A stretch of 64,000 bases of DNA from AP-15 sp963737145 (GTDB lineage Bacteria > Pseudomonadota > Alphaproteobacteria > ATCC43930 > CGMCC-115725): assembly GCA_963737145.1 (NCBI GenBank), contig CAVTRO010000004.1, forward strand, positions 496,001 through 560,000. The letters run 5' to 3'. The first letter of the stretch is position 1. Each line of letters begins with the position of its first letter. The position numbers and the translations under genes are program-made. Under the pieces are notes generated by a model, which was not told where the DNA came from, did no database searches, and saw only the letters and a program-made list of their open reading frames with translations. Below, piece after piece: positions 1-9,911 of the stretch.

Positions 1-303
1 ACCTACCGCTTTGCGGTCTACGGCACAAAGGGCGCCGTCGAGCTCGCGACGCCGGAGCTCGAATTCCGCTTTACGCCGGTTACCGAGCGGCCCACGACCG
101 GCCGGCATAGCGCCCCCGCACCCGAGATCATCGGCTACAAAGGATTCAATGCGCTCGCCGCTGAGCTCGAAGGTTTCGCTGCGGCGATCAATCGCGAACG
201 CCCCTACCCGATCACTGCCGAGGAAGTGCTGCACGGGGTGGCCGCGTTCGAGGCGATCGTCCGTTCGGCGGCGCTCCACCAGCCGGTAAAGGTCGCGCAA
301 TGA
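1..303 (+). CDS. Gfo/Idh/MocA-family oxidoreductase, C-terminal fragment (5' end outside the window)
   Basis: The frame is open from base 1 and ends with TGA at 301-303, giving about 100 C-terminal residues. It contains a YGTKGAVEL segment, an EIIGYKGF segment and a final helix with PITAEEVLHG. The beta-strand segment followed by ITAEEVLHGVA-like residues is characteristic of the C-terminal domain of Gfo/Idh/MocA dehydrogenases. These act on sugars, inositols or related polyols with NAD(P). The Rossmann half lies upstream of the window, so cofactor and substrate cannot be judged. The stop overlaps the ATG of the next gene (ATGA), so the two are co-transcribed and probably translationally coupled. 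Confidence 0.7.
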   Translation, partial: TYRFAVYGTKGAVELATPELEFRFTPVTERPTTGRHSAPAPEIIGYKGFNALAAELEGFAAAINRERPYPITAEEVLHGVAAFEAIVRSAALHQPVKVAQ

Positions 304-1310
304 CTGTGACCGTGCTCTACCCCGAGGAGCGGCAGATCCCGGATGACGGCCTCGAAGCCGGGATCTTCGCTCCCGAAGTCCGTCTCATGCGGCGCCAAGT
401 CAAAACCCTCGCCGACCTCGACCCCGCCGACAGCGCGGAGGTCGACGGGCTGATGATCATGAGATACGCCGTGACGCCCGAGGACATCGCGCGCTTCCCG
501 CGGCTGCGCGCGATTGTGCGCATGGGGGTCGGCTATGACAGGATCGCGCGGCCGGCGGCGGCCTCGCGCAATATCCTCATCTGCAACGTCCCGGATTACG
601 GCACAACCGAGGTTGCCGATCATGCGATGGCGCTCGCTTTGTCATTGCGCCGCGGCGTGATCCTTTATCACGAGCGGCAGCGGCGGGACCCGCCGGCGCC
701 GTGGGGACCGGTCAAAGGGGAGCTGATCCGCCGCTTCGGGGTGCAGACTTTCGGCATCGTCGGGCTCGGCCGGATCGGCACGGCAGTGGCGCTGCGGGCG
801 CGTGGCTTCGGTTTCCGGGTGATGTTCTACGATCCTCATCTGCCCAACGGCGCCGAGCTGGCGCTCGGCATCGGCCGCGCCGCCACTCTCGAGGAATTGC
901 TGCGCCAGACCGACACATTGTCGGTCCACACGCCACTGACACCCGAAACCCGCGGTATGCTCGGCGCTGCCGAGCTTGGGCTGTTGCGCAAGAGCGCCGT
1001 TGTGGTCAATACCGCGCGCGGGCCGATCATCGATCTCGATGCGCTGTTGGCGTTATTACGCGACGGACATATCGCCGCCGCCGGGCTCGACGTATTGCCG
1101 GTCGAGCCCCCGGTCGAGCCTATCCCGGAACTGTTGCGCGCCTACCGCACCCGCGAGCCGTGGCTCGAAGGACGCCTGGTCGTAACTCCGCACGCCGCCT
1201 GGTTCACGCCCAAATCGGAGCACGACACCCGCGTCAAATCCGCCGAGACGATGCGCGCCGCCTTGCTGACCAACCGCCCGCAAAACGTCGTCACCCCGGA
1301 CATGTTCTAG
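300..1310 (+). CDS. D-isomer-specific 2-hydroxyacid dehydrogenase (CtBP/phosphoglycerate dehydrogenase-like)
   Basis: 336 residues, the family's normal length. The NAD-binding domain shows GLGRIG at about residues 155-160, then an acidic residue (FYDPH) about 18 residues on, which favours NAD over NADP. The family signature VNTARGPIID is near 235-245, GLDVLPVEPP follows, and the catalytic His sits in TPHAAW near 297. Family knowledge: these enzymes interconvert 2-keto acids and D-2-hydroxy acids in the cytoplasm. It follows an oxidoreductase with an ATGA overlap, so both probably belong to one sugar-acid or hydroxy-acid catabolic operon. The substrate is not predictable from sequence. Confidence 0.88.
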   Translation: MTVTVLYPEERQIPDDGLEAGIFAPEVRLMRRQVKTLADLDPADSAEVDGLMIMRYAVTPEDIARFPRLRAIVRMGVGYDRIARPAAASRNILICNVPDYGTTEVADHAMALALSLRRGVILYHERQRRDPPAPWGPVKGELIRRFGVQTFGIVGLGRIGTAVALRARGFGFRVMFYDPHLPNGAELALGIGRAATLEELLRQTDTLSVHTPLTPETRGMLGAAELGLLRKSAVVVNTARGPIIDLDALLALLRDGHIAAAGLDVLPVEPPVEPIPELLRAYRTREPWLEGRLVVTPHAAWFTPKSEHDTRVKSAETMRAALLTNRPQNVVTPDMF

Positions 1311-1478
1311 TGTTCGGATCCATGCGGAAAATTCGCTCGGCAAGCGGACCAAAGCTCACATCCAAATCCTGTCACACCGGCGACGAGGACGGGCGCATTG
1401 CACTAAATGTCCGGATGAATCTAGCCGAGATGCGGTCGCTACCGCTACTTGGAGATAGCGCCTATTCTAATCGCGAAG

Positions 1479-2283
1479 ATGCAGCAACTCGATCTGTTCC
1501 GCCACGTCCCGGCTCCGGCCGAACTCTCCCCATCCGACAACATGGTCCGGCCGGTCATCGGCCCGGATAGCATGGAGGACGAAGAACTGTTGGCTGCGCT
1601 TCCTCATGCAAGGATCGCGGACAGCATTGCCCTCGTTGCCGAAGCGGGGCATCGGCGCCTGACCGCCGCGATACCCGCTCTCGAAGCTCTGTGCCGCCGT
1701 TTCTCCGGTTTTGGCGCCGATCGGATCGTGCCCGAACAAGCGGCGGCGATTGATGCTCTCGCGCAGATTGCCGGCTCGGATGCGGCACAAGCGCTCGCTC
1801 GGCTGATCGTCAGGAGGACGGTTGAAGGGCGGTTGTCTGCGACGCGGCGTCGGCGCCGCCGCGCGCCTCGGTGCCAAACTGCCGGCCGGCACGGTGATGG
1901 AGCTGCTGCGCCACGATGATCCGGCAATTCGTGCGGATGCATGCCGGTTCGCCCAGCCTTCGCCGGAAATGCTTGCGCAATTGCGCGAGCTGCTGGACGA
2001 CCTTCAGCGGCCGGTGCGGATGGCGGCAGCGTGCGCTCTCGGGCTCATGGGACGCAGCGAGGTTCGCCCGCTCCTTACCCGCTATCTTCGCGAGGAACCG
2101 TCGGCGCAGATCATCGACGCCGCCGCTCCGATGGCCGACGAGGAGTGCATCGTCCTGCTCGGGCGGGTGGCCCGCATTATGCCTGACCTCTCGGAGACAG
2201 CACTCGATGCGCTTGATGCGATCGATCATCCGCGGGCATTGAGAATCCTTGCCGAAATCGGTGTTCCCTCCAGCAACGGGTAA
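1479..2283 (+). pseudogene. HEAT-repeat protein with N-terminal QLDLF motif; reading frame shifted near base 1828
   Basis: The first frame runs from ATG 1479 (MQQLDLFRHV). It is helical and Ala/Leu-rich up to a VRRTVEG segment and then degenerates into Arg-rich shadow sequence. The continuation lies in the next frame (GGCLRRGVGAAARLG, then HDDPAIRADACRF and RPVRMAAACALGLMG) and ends at 2283. Dropping one G from the GGG at 1827-1829 joins them into about 267 residues of alternating helices with HEAT features (R/A-D-A and A-A-x-A-L-G patterns). Residues 3-7, QLDLF, match the beta sliding-clamp binding pentapeptide QL(S/D)LF. Such helical repeats bind proteins or nucleic acid; no enzymatic motif is seen. 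The gene ends 3 bases before the FKBP start. Either an assembly error or a recent mutation could explain the shift. Confidence 0.6.
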
Positions 2284-2286
2284 TCC

Positions 2287-2730
2287 ATGATACTGATCCG
2301 CTTCGCTTGCGCCGTCCTGGCGCTCGCCATCGCCGCCGCTGTGCCCCCGGTCGGGGGCGCGGATGCGGCCACCCACCAGGTGATCGAGATGCCGAATGGA
2401 TTGAAATACACCGACACCAAGATCGGGGAGGGCGCTACGGCGACACCGGGCAGCAAGGTCTCGGTGCATTATACCGGATGGCTCTACAACAACGGGACGA
2501 AGGGGGCTAAGTTCGACAGCTCGGTCGATCGCGGGAAACCCTTTGAGTTCACGCTCGGCGCGCATCAGGTCATTGCCGGGTGGGACGAAGGGGTCGCCGG
2601 AATGAAAGTCGGCGGCAAACGCACTCTGATCATCCCGCCCGAGCTCGGCTATGGCGCCCGCGGCGCCGGCGGGGTTATCCCGCCGAACGCCACATTGATG
2701 TTCGACGTCGAGCTGTTGGGAGTTCAGTAG
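2287..2730 (+). CDS. FKBP-type peptidyl-prolyl cis-trans isomerase, exported
   Basis: 147 residues. Residues 1-27 form a signal peptide (hydrophobic core VLALAIAAAV, cleavage near ADAA). The FKBP domain follows with its hallmark segments: VSVHYTGWLYNNG, FDSSVDRGKPFEF, VIAGWDEGVAGMKVGGKR, IIPPELGYGARG and FDVELLGV. The active-site aromatic and Asp positions (Y, F, D, W, Y) are present. It is expected to speed prolyl isomerisation during folding of periplasmic proteins. It starts 3 bases after the HEAT gene and 25 bases before the CDF gene, so the three are likely one transcript. Confidence 0.95.
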   Translation: MILIRFACAVLALAIAAAVPPVGGADAATHQVIEMPNGLKYTDTKIGEGATATPGSKVSVHYTGWLYNNGTKGAKFDSSVDRGKPFEFTLGAHQVIAGWDEGVAGMKVGGKRTLIIPPELGYGARGAGGVIPPNATLMFDVELLGVQ

Positions 2731-2755
2731 CGCCGCCTCTCCCGAGAGCGCTCCG

Positions 2756-3679
2756 ATGGTGGACGATCACCAAACCCACAGCCATCATCGACACATACAC
2801 GCCGAGGTGAACTACGGCCGCGCCTTCGCAATCGGGATCGCCGCGAACCTGGCGTATCTCGGCGGCGAAGCGATCGCCGGGATTTTTTCCGGCTCGCTCG
2901 CGCTGCTCGCCGATGCCGGCCACAATCTCGGGGATGTGCTGGGCCTCGCCTTGTCCTGGGGGGCCGCGGTGCTGGGGCGGCGCCAGCCGAGCGGCCGGTT
3001 TACCTATGGGCTGCGCAGCAGTTCCATTCTGGCAGCGCTCGCCAATGCGATCATTCTGTTGGTGGTGACCGGCGGGATAGCCTGGGAGGCGATCTTGCGC
3101 ATCAGCCACCCGGTGCAGGTGGCCAGCGGCGTCATCGTCGCGGTCGCCGCCATCGGCATCTTCGTCAATGGCTGGACGGCGCTGCTCTTTTCGTCCGGCA
3201 GTGGTGACCTCAATGTAAAGAGCGCCTTTCTCCACCTGGCGGCGGACGCGCTCGTCACTGCCGGTGTCGTGGCCGCCGGCATCGTGATCTGGCTCACCAA
3301 TTGGCTATGGCTAGACCCGCTGGTCAGCCTGATTGTTTCAGCGGTCATCGTCTTCGGCACCTGGGGCCTCTTGAAGAGCGCCATCAGCCTCGCGTTGGAC
3401 GCCGTGCCGGAGGGCCTCGACATTGCCGCGGTCCGCGCCCATCTGCTCGCTCTGCCCGGAGTATCCGGGCTGCACGATCTGCACATCTGGGGCATGAGCA
3501 CGACGGAGACCGCGCTGACCTGCCATCTGATCATGCCGGCCGGCCACCCGGGTGATGCCGCGCTGAACGAGATGGCGCAGCAGCTGCACGATCGCTTCGG
3601 CATTCAGCACGCGACGATCCAGATCGAGCTTGCCGACACCGAGGAGGCCTGCGCGCTGACCCCTGAACACGTGGTGTGA
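2756..3679 (+). CDS. Cation diffusion facilitator family metal exporter (CzcD/ZitB-like)
   Basis: 307 residues with six predicted membrane segments and a cytoplasmic C-terminal domain. The N-terminus is His-rich (several His in residues 5-15), as in Zn exporters. The transport-site residues are seen in TM2 (LADAGHNLGD) and TM5 (HLAADAL). The C-terminal domain keeps the DLHIWGMS segment typical of CzcD-type CDFs. Family knowledge: these proteins exchange cytoplasmic Zn2+, or Co2+/Cd2+, for protons. The predicted role is divalent metal efflux across the inner membrane. The exact metal is inferred only from the His/Asp site, which favours Zn. Confidence 0.93.
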   Translation: MVDDHQTHSHHRHIHAEVNYGRAFAIGIAANLAYLGGEAIAGIFSGSLALLADAGHNLGDVLGLALSWGAAVLGRRQPSGRFTYGLRSSSILAALANAIILLVVTGGIAWEAILRISHPVQVASGVIVAVAAIGIFVNGWTALLFSSGSGDLNVKSAFLHLAADALVTAGVVAAGIVIWLTNWLWLDPLVSLIVSAVIVFGTWGLLKSAISLALDAVPEGLDIAAVRAHLLALPGVSGLHDLHIWGMSTTETALTCHLIMPAGHPGDAALNEMAQQLHDRFGIQHATIQIELADTEEACALTPEHVV

Positions 3680-3747
3680 GCCGTTGCCCCGGCGGGCTGT
3701 CGAGACTAGCTTTGATGCATCTGAGGCGTTCTTCCGTGGAGGAAAGA

Positions 3748-4692
3748 ATGAGCGAACGCGCCCGTGTCCGCGAAGTCGGGCTCCGCGACGGATTGCAAAG
3801 CATCGCTGAGGTCTTGCCGACCGAGCAGAAGATCGCTTGGCTCGATGCCGAGCACGCCGCCGGGGTGCGCGAAATCGAGGTCAGCTCGTTTGTCCCGCCA
3901 AAGCTCCTGCCGCAGCTCGCCGACGCCGAGGCGGTCGTGCGTCATGCGCTGACCTTGCCTGGCCTCACGGTCTCCGCACTGATCCCGAACCTAAAGGGAG
4001 CGGAGCGGGGTTTGGCGCTCGGGGTCCACGAGATGAATTTCGTGCTGTCGGTCAGCGAGGGGCACAATCGCTCGAATGTCCGCCGCAGCACCGCGGAATC
4101 GGTCGAGGATTTTCGCCGCGTCGTGGCGCTGTGCCGGACGGCGCCCGAAGACCGGCGCCCGCGCATCGCCTGCGGGCTCGCCACCGCCTTCGGTTGCACG
4201 ATCGAGGGCGCGGTCGATGAGGACCGGGTGCGCCGCATCGCCGTCGAAATCGCCGAGGCCGGCGCCGACGCGATCGCTCTCGCCGACACCGTCGGCTACG
4301 GCCAGCCGGCGGCGGTCGAGCGCGTCTTCCGCCGGGTCATGGCCGATGTCGCGCCCTTGCCGGTGTCCGGGCATTTCCACGACACGCGCGGGCTCGGCCT
4401 CGCCAATGTGCTCGCCGCCCTCAATGCCGGCACGCGGTTTTTCGACGCCTCGCTGGGCGGGCTCGGCGGCTGTCCCTACGCGCCCGGCGCGACCGGCAAC
4501 ATCGTCACGGAGGACCTCGCCTTTATGCTCGAGGCGATGGGGTTCGAGACCGGGATCGATCTCGACCGGCTGATCGCCGTGCGCGAGCTGGTCCACCACG
4601 CTTTGCCGAACGTCGTCCAGCACGGCGCGATCGCCAAGGCCGGGCTGCCCAAGAATTTCCCCCCCGTCGCGATGGCGCAGGCGGCAGAATAG
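3748..4692 (+). CDS. mvaB: Hydroxymethylglutaryl-CoA lyase
   Basis: 314 residues of TIM-barrel lyase. It begins REVGLRDGLQ, the DRE-TIM active-site strand. The HMG-CoA lyase signature SLGGLGGCPYAPGATGN is near residues 240-256 and contains the catalytic Cys. GHFHDTRG supplies the metal-binding His pair. It cleaves HMG-CoA to acetoacetate and acetyl-CoA, the last step of leucine degradation. The frame is open from GTG 3676, but ATG 3748 is preferred. It follows a GAGGAAAG ribosome binding site by a few bases and removes 24 residues without family similarity. It starts about 68 bases after the CDF gene. Confidence 0.95.
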   Translation: MSERARVREVGLRDGLQSIAEVLPTEQKIAWLDAEHAAGVREIEVSSFVPPKLLPQLADAEAVVRHALTLPGLTVSALIPNLKGAERGLALGVHEMNFVLSVSEGHNRSNVRRSTAESVEDFRRVVALCRTAPEDRRPRIACGLATAFGCTIEGAVDEDRVRRIAVEIAEAGADAIALADTVGYGQPAAVERVFRRVMADVAPLPVSGHFHDTRGLGLANVLAALNAGTRFFDASLGGLGGCPYAPGATGNIVTEDLAFMLEAMGFETGIDLDRLIAVRELVHHALPNVVQHGAIAKAGLPKNFPPVAMAQAAE

Positions 4693-4902
4693 GCCGACCG
4701 CACGGCGGCGACGGTTCGGTGGGGGCGGCGGTGCGCTTTCACTCAGCTCGTCGCGGTGCTCGGTGCACTCGGGCAGGCGTCGGGTTCTCCCCCATCGGAT
4801 GAAACGGCGGCAGAAGAATGCCGTGCCGGAGGGTGATCTGGGTCATCAAGGCCTCGCTCCCGGCGTATCATCGAGAACTGCATCATACGGAAAGGGCATG
4901 CG

Positions 4903-5319
4903 ATGACGATCAAGCGCGAGAAGATTCAGCCAAAGGGTATTCATGTCCGAATGGTGGCCGGTCAGCCGGCCTACAGCCAGGTCGTGACGGTCAGCGGCAC
5001 CGGGCGGCAGATCTTCCTCGCCGGGCAACTGGCTCGCGACGCCGACGGCAATTGCGTCGGCAAGGGCGACATGAGGGCCCAGATCCAGCAGGTCGGCGAG
5101 AACATCAAGGCCTGCCTGGAAGCGGCCGGCGCAACCCTCGCCGACATCGTCAAGACCAACACCTATGTCACCGATTTCGAGGAATTCTCGAAGCACGGCG
5201 ACATGCGGATGCGCTATTTCGGGCTCGCCACGCCGACCAGTACGACGGTCGAGATCCGCCGCCTCGCCGGGCCCGACTTCATGATCGAGATCGAAGCAAT
5301 CGCCTTCGTCGACAACTGA
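4903..5319 (+). CDS. RidA/YjgF/YER057c-UK114 family protein lacking the catalytic Arg
   Basis: 138 residues, the typical length of a trimeric RidA-fold protein. It has IFLAGQLARDADG, MRAQIQQVGENI and MIEIEAIAFVDN. In RidA proper the enamine/imine deaminase uses an Arg in the P-A-R-(S/T)-x-V-E strand. Here the equivalent stretch reads PTSTTVEI, with Ser at the Arg position. It therefore resembles the Rid subfamilies that lack deaminase activity, or at least cannot bind the 2-imino acid carboxylate in the standard way. It stands alone, with about 210 featureless bases before it and 165 after. Function is not assigned beyond the fold. Confidence 0.85.
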   Translation: MTIKREKIQPKGIHVRMVAGQPAYSQVVTVSGTGRQIFLAGQLARDADGNCVGKGDMRAQIQQVGENIKACLEAAGATLADIVKTNTYVTDFEEFSKHGDMRMRYFGLATPTSTTVEIRRLAGPDFMIEIEAIAFVDN

Positions 5320-5484
5320 GCGCCGATCATATCGGTTCGTCATTCCCGCGAAAGCGCTAGGGCTGTCCGGGGAAACCCGGAGAGCGGTTCGTAATATTTT
5401 GTTTGTGCCGGATAAGGTAGCGGGCGGCGGCTCGCAGCTTCGATCGCGTGGACCGGCAGGGCGCAATCTGCTACGCCCTAACCC

Positions 5485-6876
<1,392 letters not shown>

Positions 6877-6878
6877 GC

Positions 6879-7685
6879 ATGGCCGGCACCGACCATCGCC
6901 GCCAAGCCGTGACGGCGGGTCCCGCGATCATCCTCGTCGAGCCGCAGCTCGGTGAGAATATCGGCACCGCGGCGCGCGCGATGATGAATTGCGGCCTCGG
7001 CGATCTGCGGCTGGTACGTCCGCGCGACGGCTGGCCTTCGGACAAGGCAATCGCCGCGGCGAGCGGCGCCGATGCTCTCCTCGCGAAGGCGCGGCTCTAT
7101 CCGGACATTCCCGCGGCGATGGCTGGTCTGGTCCACGTCTATGCGGCGACGGCCCGCGATCGCGGCATGGTGCGGCGCGAGGTGACGCCGCGCCATGCGG
7201 CGCCGGAGATGCGGGCCCGGATCGCGGCGGGCGAGGCGTGCGGGGTGCTGTTCGGGCCCGAGAGGACGGGGCTTCTCAACGACGATGTGGCGCTGGCCGA
7301 CACGGTATTGACGGTGCCGCTCAACCCCGGCTTCTCGTCATTGAACCTTGCCCAAGCCGTCCTGATCGTCGGGTATGAGTGGTTCACGTCAGGCGTGACT
7401 GCGCCGGCCGAGATTTTGCGCCGCGGCGGCAGCCGGCCGGCAACCAAGGCGGAGCTCCTCAATTTCTTCGAGCATCTCGAAGAGGAGCTGATCCGCAACG
7501 GCTTTCTGCGGAACCGCGAAAGCCGTCCGAGCATGGTGCGCAATCTGCGCAGTCTCTTTCAGCGCGCGCAGTGCACCGAACAGGAGTTGCGCACGTTGCA
7601 CGGCGTCGTAACCGCCTTCGCCGGCCCGCGCCAACGCAAAGAACAACTTAGCGAAGGAGCCGAACATGCCGAACCTGAGTTATGA
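6879..7685 (+). CDS. trmJ: tRNA (Cm32/Um32) 2'-O-methyltransferase TrmJ-like (SPOUT/TrmH family)
   Basis: 268 residues. The knotted SPOUT domain shows VEPQLGENIGTAARAMMNCG (motif 1, with Asn and Arg), GVLFGPERTGL (motif 2) and NPGFSSLNLAQAV (motif 3). These are the three TrmH-class S-adenosylmethionine motifs and match TrmJ best. The C-terminal helical part (FFEHLEEELIRNGF) is the usual TrmJ tail. It methylates the 2'-hydroxyl at position 32 of tRNA. A GTG at 6861 is in frame, but ATG 6879 lies just past the cysS stop and fits better. Its last 20 bases overlap the next gene. Confidence 0.9.
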   Translation: MAGTDHRRQAVTAGPAIILVEPQLGENIGTAARAMMNCGLGDLRLVRPRDGWPSDKAIAAASGADALLAKARLYPDIPAAMAGLVHVYAATARDRGMVRREVTPRHAAPEMRARIAAGEACGVLFGPERTGLLNDDVALADTVLTVPLNPGFSSLNLAQAVLIVGYEWFTSGVTAPAEILRRGGSRPATKAELLNFFEHLEEELIRNGFLRNRESRPSMVRNLRSLFQRAQCTEQELRTLHGVVTAFAGPRQRKEQLSEGAEHAEPEL

Positions 7686-8367
7686 GACCGCGTTGATCGT
7701 CGGCGCCGGATCGGGATTGAGCGCGTCATTGGCGCGCCTGTTTTCCCGCGAGGGCCTGCGGGTGGCGCTTGCGGCGCGCAACTCGGAAAAGCTCGGCGCC
7801 CTCTGCGCCGAGACCGGCGCGAAGGCTTTCGATTGCGACGCAACGAACCCGAGCCAGGTAGCGCAGATGTTCGCGGCGGTGGAGGCCGCGACCGGCGCGC
7901 CGGATGTGGTCGTCTACAATGCCAGCGCCCGCGCCCGCGGCCCGGTGGCCGAGCTCGTGCCGGCCGAGGTCGAGCGAGCCATCATGGTCAGCGCCTATGG
8001 CGGGTTTCTCGTGGCGCGAGAGGCGACGGCGCGGATGCTTCCGAAAAAGCACGGCGCGATCCTCTTCACCGGCGCCTCAGCCAGCGTCAAGGGCTATCCT
8101 TTGTCGGCGCCCTTTGCGATGGGAAAATTCGCGCTGCGCGGCCTCGCGCAGAGCATGGCGCGCGAGCTGGCGCCGCAGGGCATCCATATCGGCCACTTCG
8201 TCATTGACGGGGCGATCCGCAATCCCGGCCGCACGGAGCCGGCGGACCGCCCCGACAGCATGCTCGATCCCGACGCGATCGCCGCATCCTATCTGCATCT
8301 ATTGCATCAGCCGCGCTCGGCATGGGCGTGGGAGATCGAATTGCGGCCGTGGGTCGAGCGGTTCTGA
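7666..8367 (+). CDS. SDR-family oxidoreductase with Phe in place of the catalytic Tyr
   Basis: 233 residues. The Rossmann glycine motif is GAGSGLSASLA at about 13-23, YNASA is the structural NAG-type motif, and LFTGASASV holds the catalytic Ser region. The YxxxK motif reads FAMGK near residue 150, so the proton-donating Tyr is Phe while Lys is kept. Family knowledge: Tyr is essential in classical SDRs. A subfamily with this FxxGK pattern is common in alphaproteobacteria, and its activity is uncertain. It overlaps trmJ by 20 bases and the next membrane protein gene by 46, so it is tightly packed on the + strand. Confidence 0.85.
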   Translation: MPNLSYETALIVGAGSGLSASLARLFSREGLRVALAARNSEKLGALCAETGAKAFDCDATNPSQVAQMFAAVEAATGAPDVVVYNASARARGPVAELVPAEVERAIMVSAYGGFLVAREATARMLPKKHGAILFTGASASVKGYPLSAPFAMGKFALRGLAQSMARELAPQGIHIGHFVIDGAIRNPGRTEPADRPDSMLDPDAIAASYLHLLHQPRSAWAWEIELRPWVERF

Positions 8368-9881
8368 CGCAACGCCGCGCAGCCGTCGCGGTCTGGGGCG
8401 CCTTTGCGCTGCTGATGATCCTGGTGTCAGCACCGTTGTTCTCGACGGTGCTGCCACCGCTTTTCGATTACCCAAATCATCTGGCGCGCATGCACCTCCT
8501 CGCGGAGGGCGGCAATCAATTCTATGCCGTGCATTGGCAGCCGCTGCCCAATCTCGCGCAAGATCTGATCGTGCCGCCGCTCGCGCGCCTGATGCCGCTG
8601 GAGCTGGCCTCGACGCTGTTTCTGGTTGCGATATTCGGACTGGTAACAAGCGGAGCGATATGGCTCAATCGCGTGGCCACAGGGGCTTGGAGAATGTGGC
8701 CCCTGCTTGCGTTCCTGCTGCTCTACAATCGAATGTTCTTGTGGGGTTTTCTGAATTACCTCTTTGGGATCGGCGTCGCGCTTGCTGGCGCCGCGCTGCG
8801 GCTGGCGCTCGAGCGCGAGCGCTGGTGGCTGAGGACACTGTCCGCGATGATCGTCGCGCTCGCCTGCTACCTCAGCCATATCGCCGCTTTTGGGGTTTAC
8901 GCACTGGTTATTATCGGCATCGAACTGTCGCCGGTCTGGAGCGAACTGAGTGCCCGCCGCTGGCCGGCGCTAGGCCGTAGAATAGCGATCGCGGGGACGC
9001 AGTTCGCCATCCCTGCAGTCTTGTTTTTTGCCTATTGGCACCCGGCCGCGGCCAGCGGTGTCAGTTATCCAGCGATTTGGCGCAAAGTCGATCTCTTGTT
9101 CAGTGTCTTCGACAACTACGATCGCGCCTTCGATATCGTCTGTTTTGTCCTGTTCCTCGGGCTCATCGGGTGGCTCGCCGCAACGCGGCGGCTTCGACTC
9201 GCGCCGCGACTCGCCGGAGCCGTCGGCCTTGTCTTCGTAGCCTATCTGTTGCTGCCGAGCCAAATCTATGGCGGCTCGGGCGCCGATCACCGGCTGCCAT
9301 TGGCAATGTTCCTGCTGCTGATCGCCGCAAGCGCGGGAAATTTCCCCAATCGGCGCACGGCCGCCGCGATTGCCGCGGTGGCAGCAGTTCTGCTGGTCAC
9401 TCGTATGGCCGTCATAGAATACGTCTGGCTGCGGGCCGACCATATCTACTCGTCTGATTTAGCCGGCATCGACGCGTTGCCGCGTGGCGCCAAGCTGGCC
9501 GTCGCCTATCCCGCCAGTGCGGTCAATTTTGCGCCGATTCCGGAATTGCACTTAGCCGCGCTTGCGGTCGCTCGGCGCGATGCCTTTGTGCCGACGCTTT
9601 TTGCGTATCAGGGACAGCAGCCGATCGCCCTGAAACCGCGTTACGCTGCGCTGTCCGATATGGTGACGCCGCAAAGATTCTGGACGGCCCTGACCGGCGG
9701 CGTCACTACCGAGGTCACGCGACTCCTTCCGGTTCTGCGGCAATACGATTATGTCGTCTTGACCGGCGGCGGACCGGTAAATGCCCCACGTAACCGGTGC
9801 CTCGCGCCGTTCTTCACGCGGCCGACTTTCCAGATCTTCACCGTCCTTCATGATACTGCTTGCGCCGGCGCCGAAGGCTAA
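8322..9881 (+). CDS. Polytopic membrane protein, possible GT-C-type glycosyltransferase
   Basis: 519 residues with about ten hydrophobic segments and a soluble C-terminal part from about residue 370. The first outer loop has FDYPNHLARMHLL just after TM1. An acidic residue in this loop is where GT-C glycosyltransferases keep their catalytic DxD/ExD, but I do not see a full consensus. Its neighbours are another large membrane protein, a GT9 transferase and a methyltransferase. This supports a role in cell-surface glycan assembly or export, by inference from context. The annotated start overlaps the SDR gene by 46 bases; a later start is possible but none is better supported. Confidence 0.6.
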   Translation: MGVGDRIAAVGRAVLTQRRAAVAVWGAFALLMILVSAPLFSTVLPPLFDYPNHLARMHLLAEGGNQFYAVHWQPLPNLAQDLIVPPLARLMPLELASTLFLVAIFGLVTSGAIWLNRVATGAWRMWPLLAFLLLYNRMFLWGFLNYLFGIGVALAGAALRLALERERWWLRTLSAMIVALACYLSHIAAFGVYALVIIGIELSPVWSELSARRWPALGRRIAIAGTQFAIPAVLFFAYWHPAAASGVSYPAIWRKVDLLFSVFDNYDRAFDIVCFVLFLGLIGWLAATRRLRLAPRLAGAVGLVFVAYLLLPSQIYGGSGADHRLPLAMFLLLIAASAGNFPNRRTAAAIAAVAAVLLVTRMAVIEYVWLRADHIYSSDLAGIDALPRGAKLAVAYPASAVNFAPIPELHLAALAVARRDAFVPTLFAYQGQQPIALKPRYAALSDMVTPQRFWTALTGGVTTEVTRLLPVLRQYDYVVLTGGGPVNAPRNRCLAPFFTRPTFQIFTVLHDTACAGAEG

Positions 9882-9911
9882 TAACAATACTTCGATCTGA
9901 ATGGGGCGAAG

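Noticed and set aside
5337..5375. Possible T-box or attenuator before cysS
   Set aside because: GTCATTCCCGCGAAAGCG is one half of a common dispersed repeat; no T-box sequence or antiterminator pair is present.
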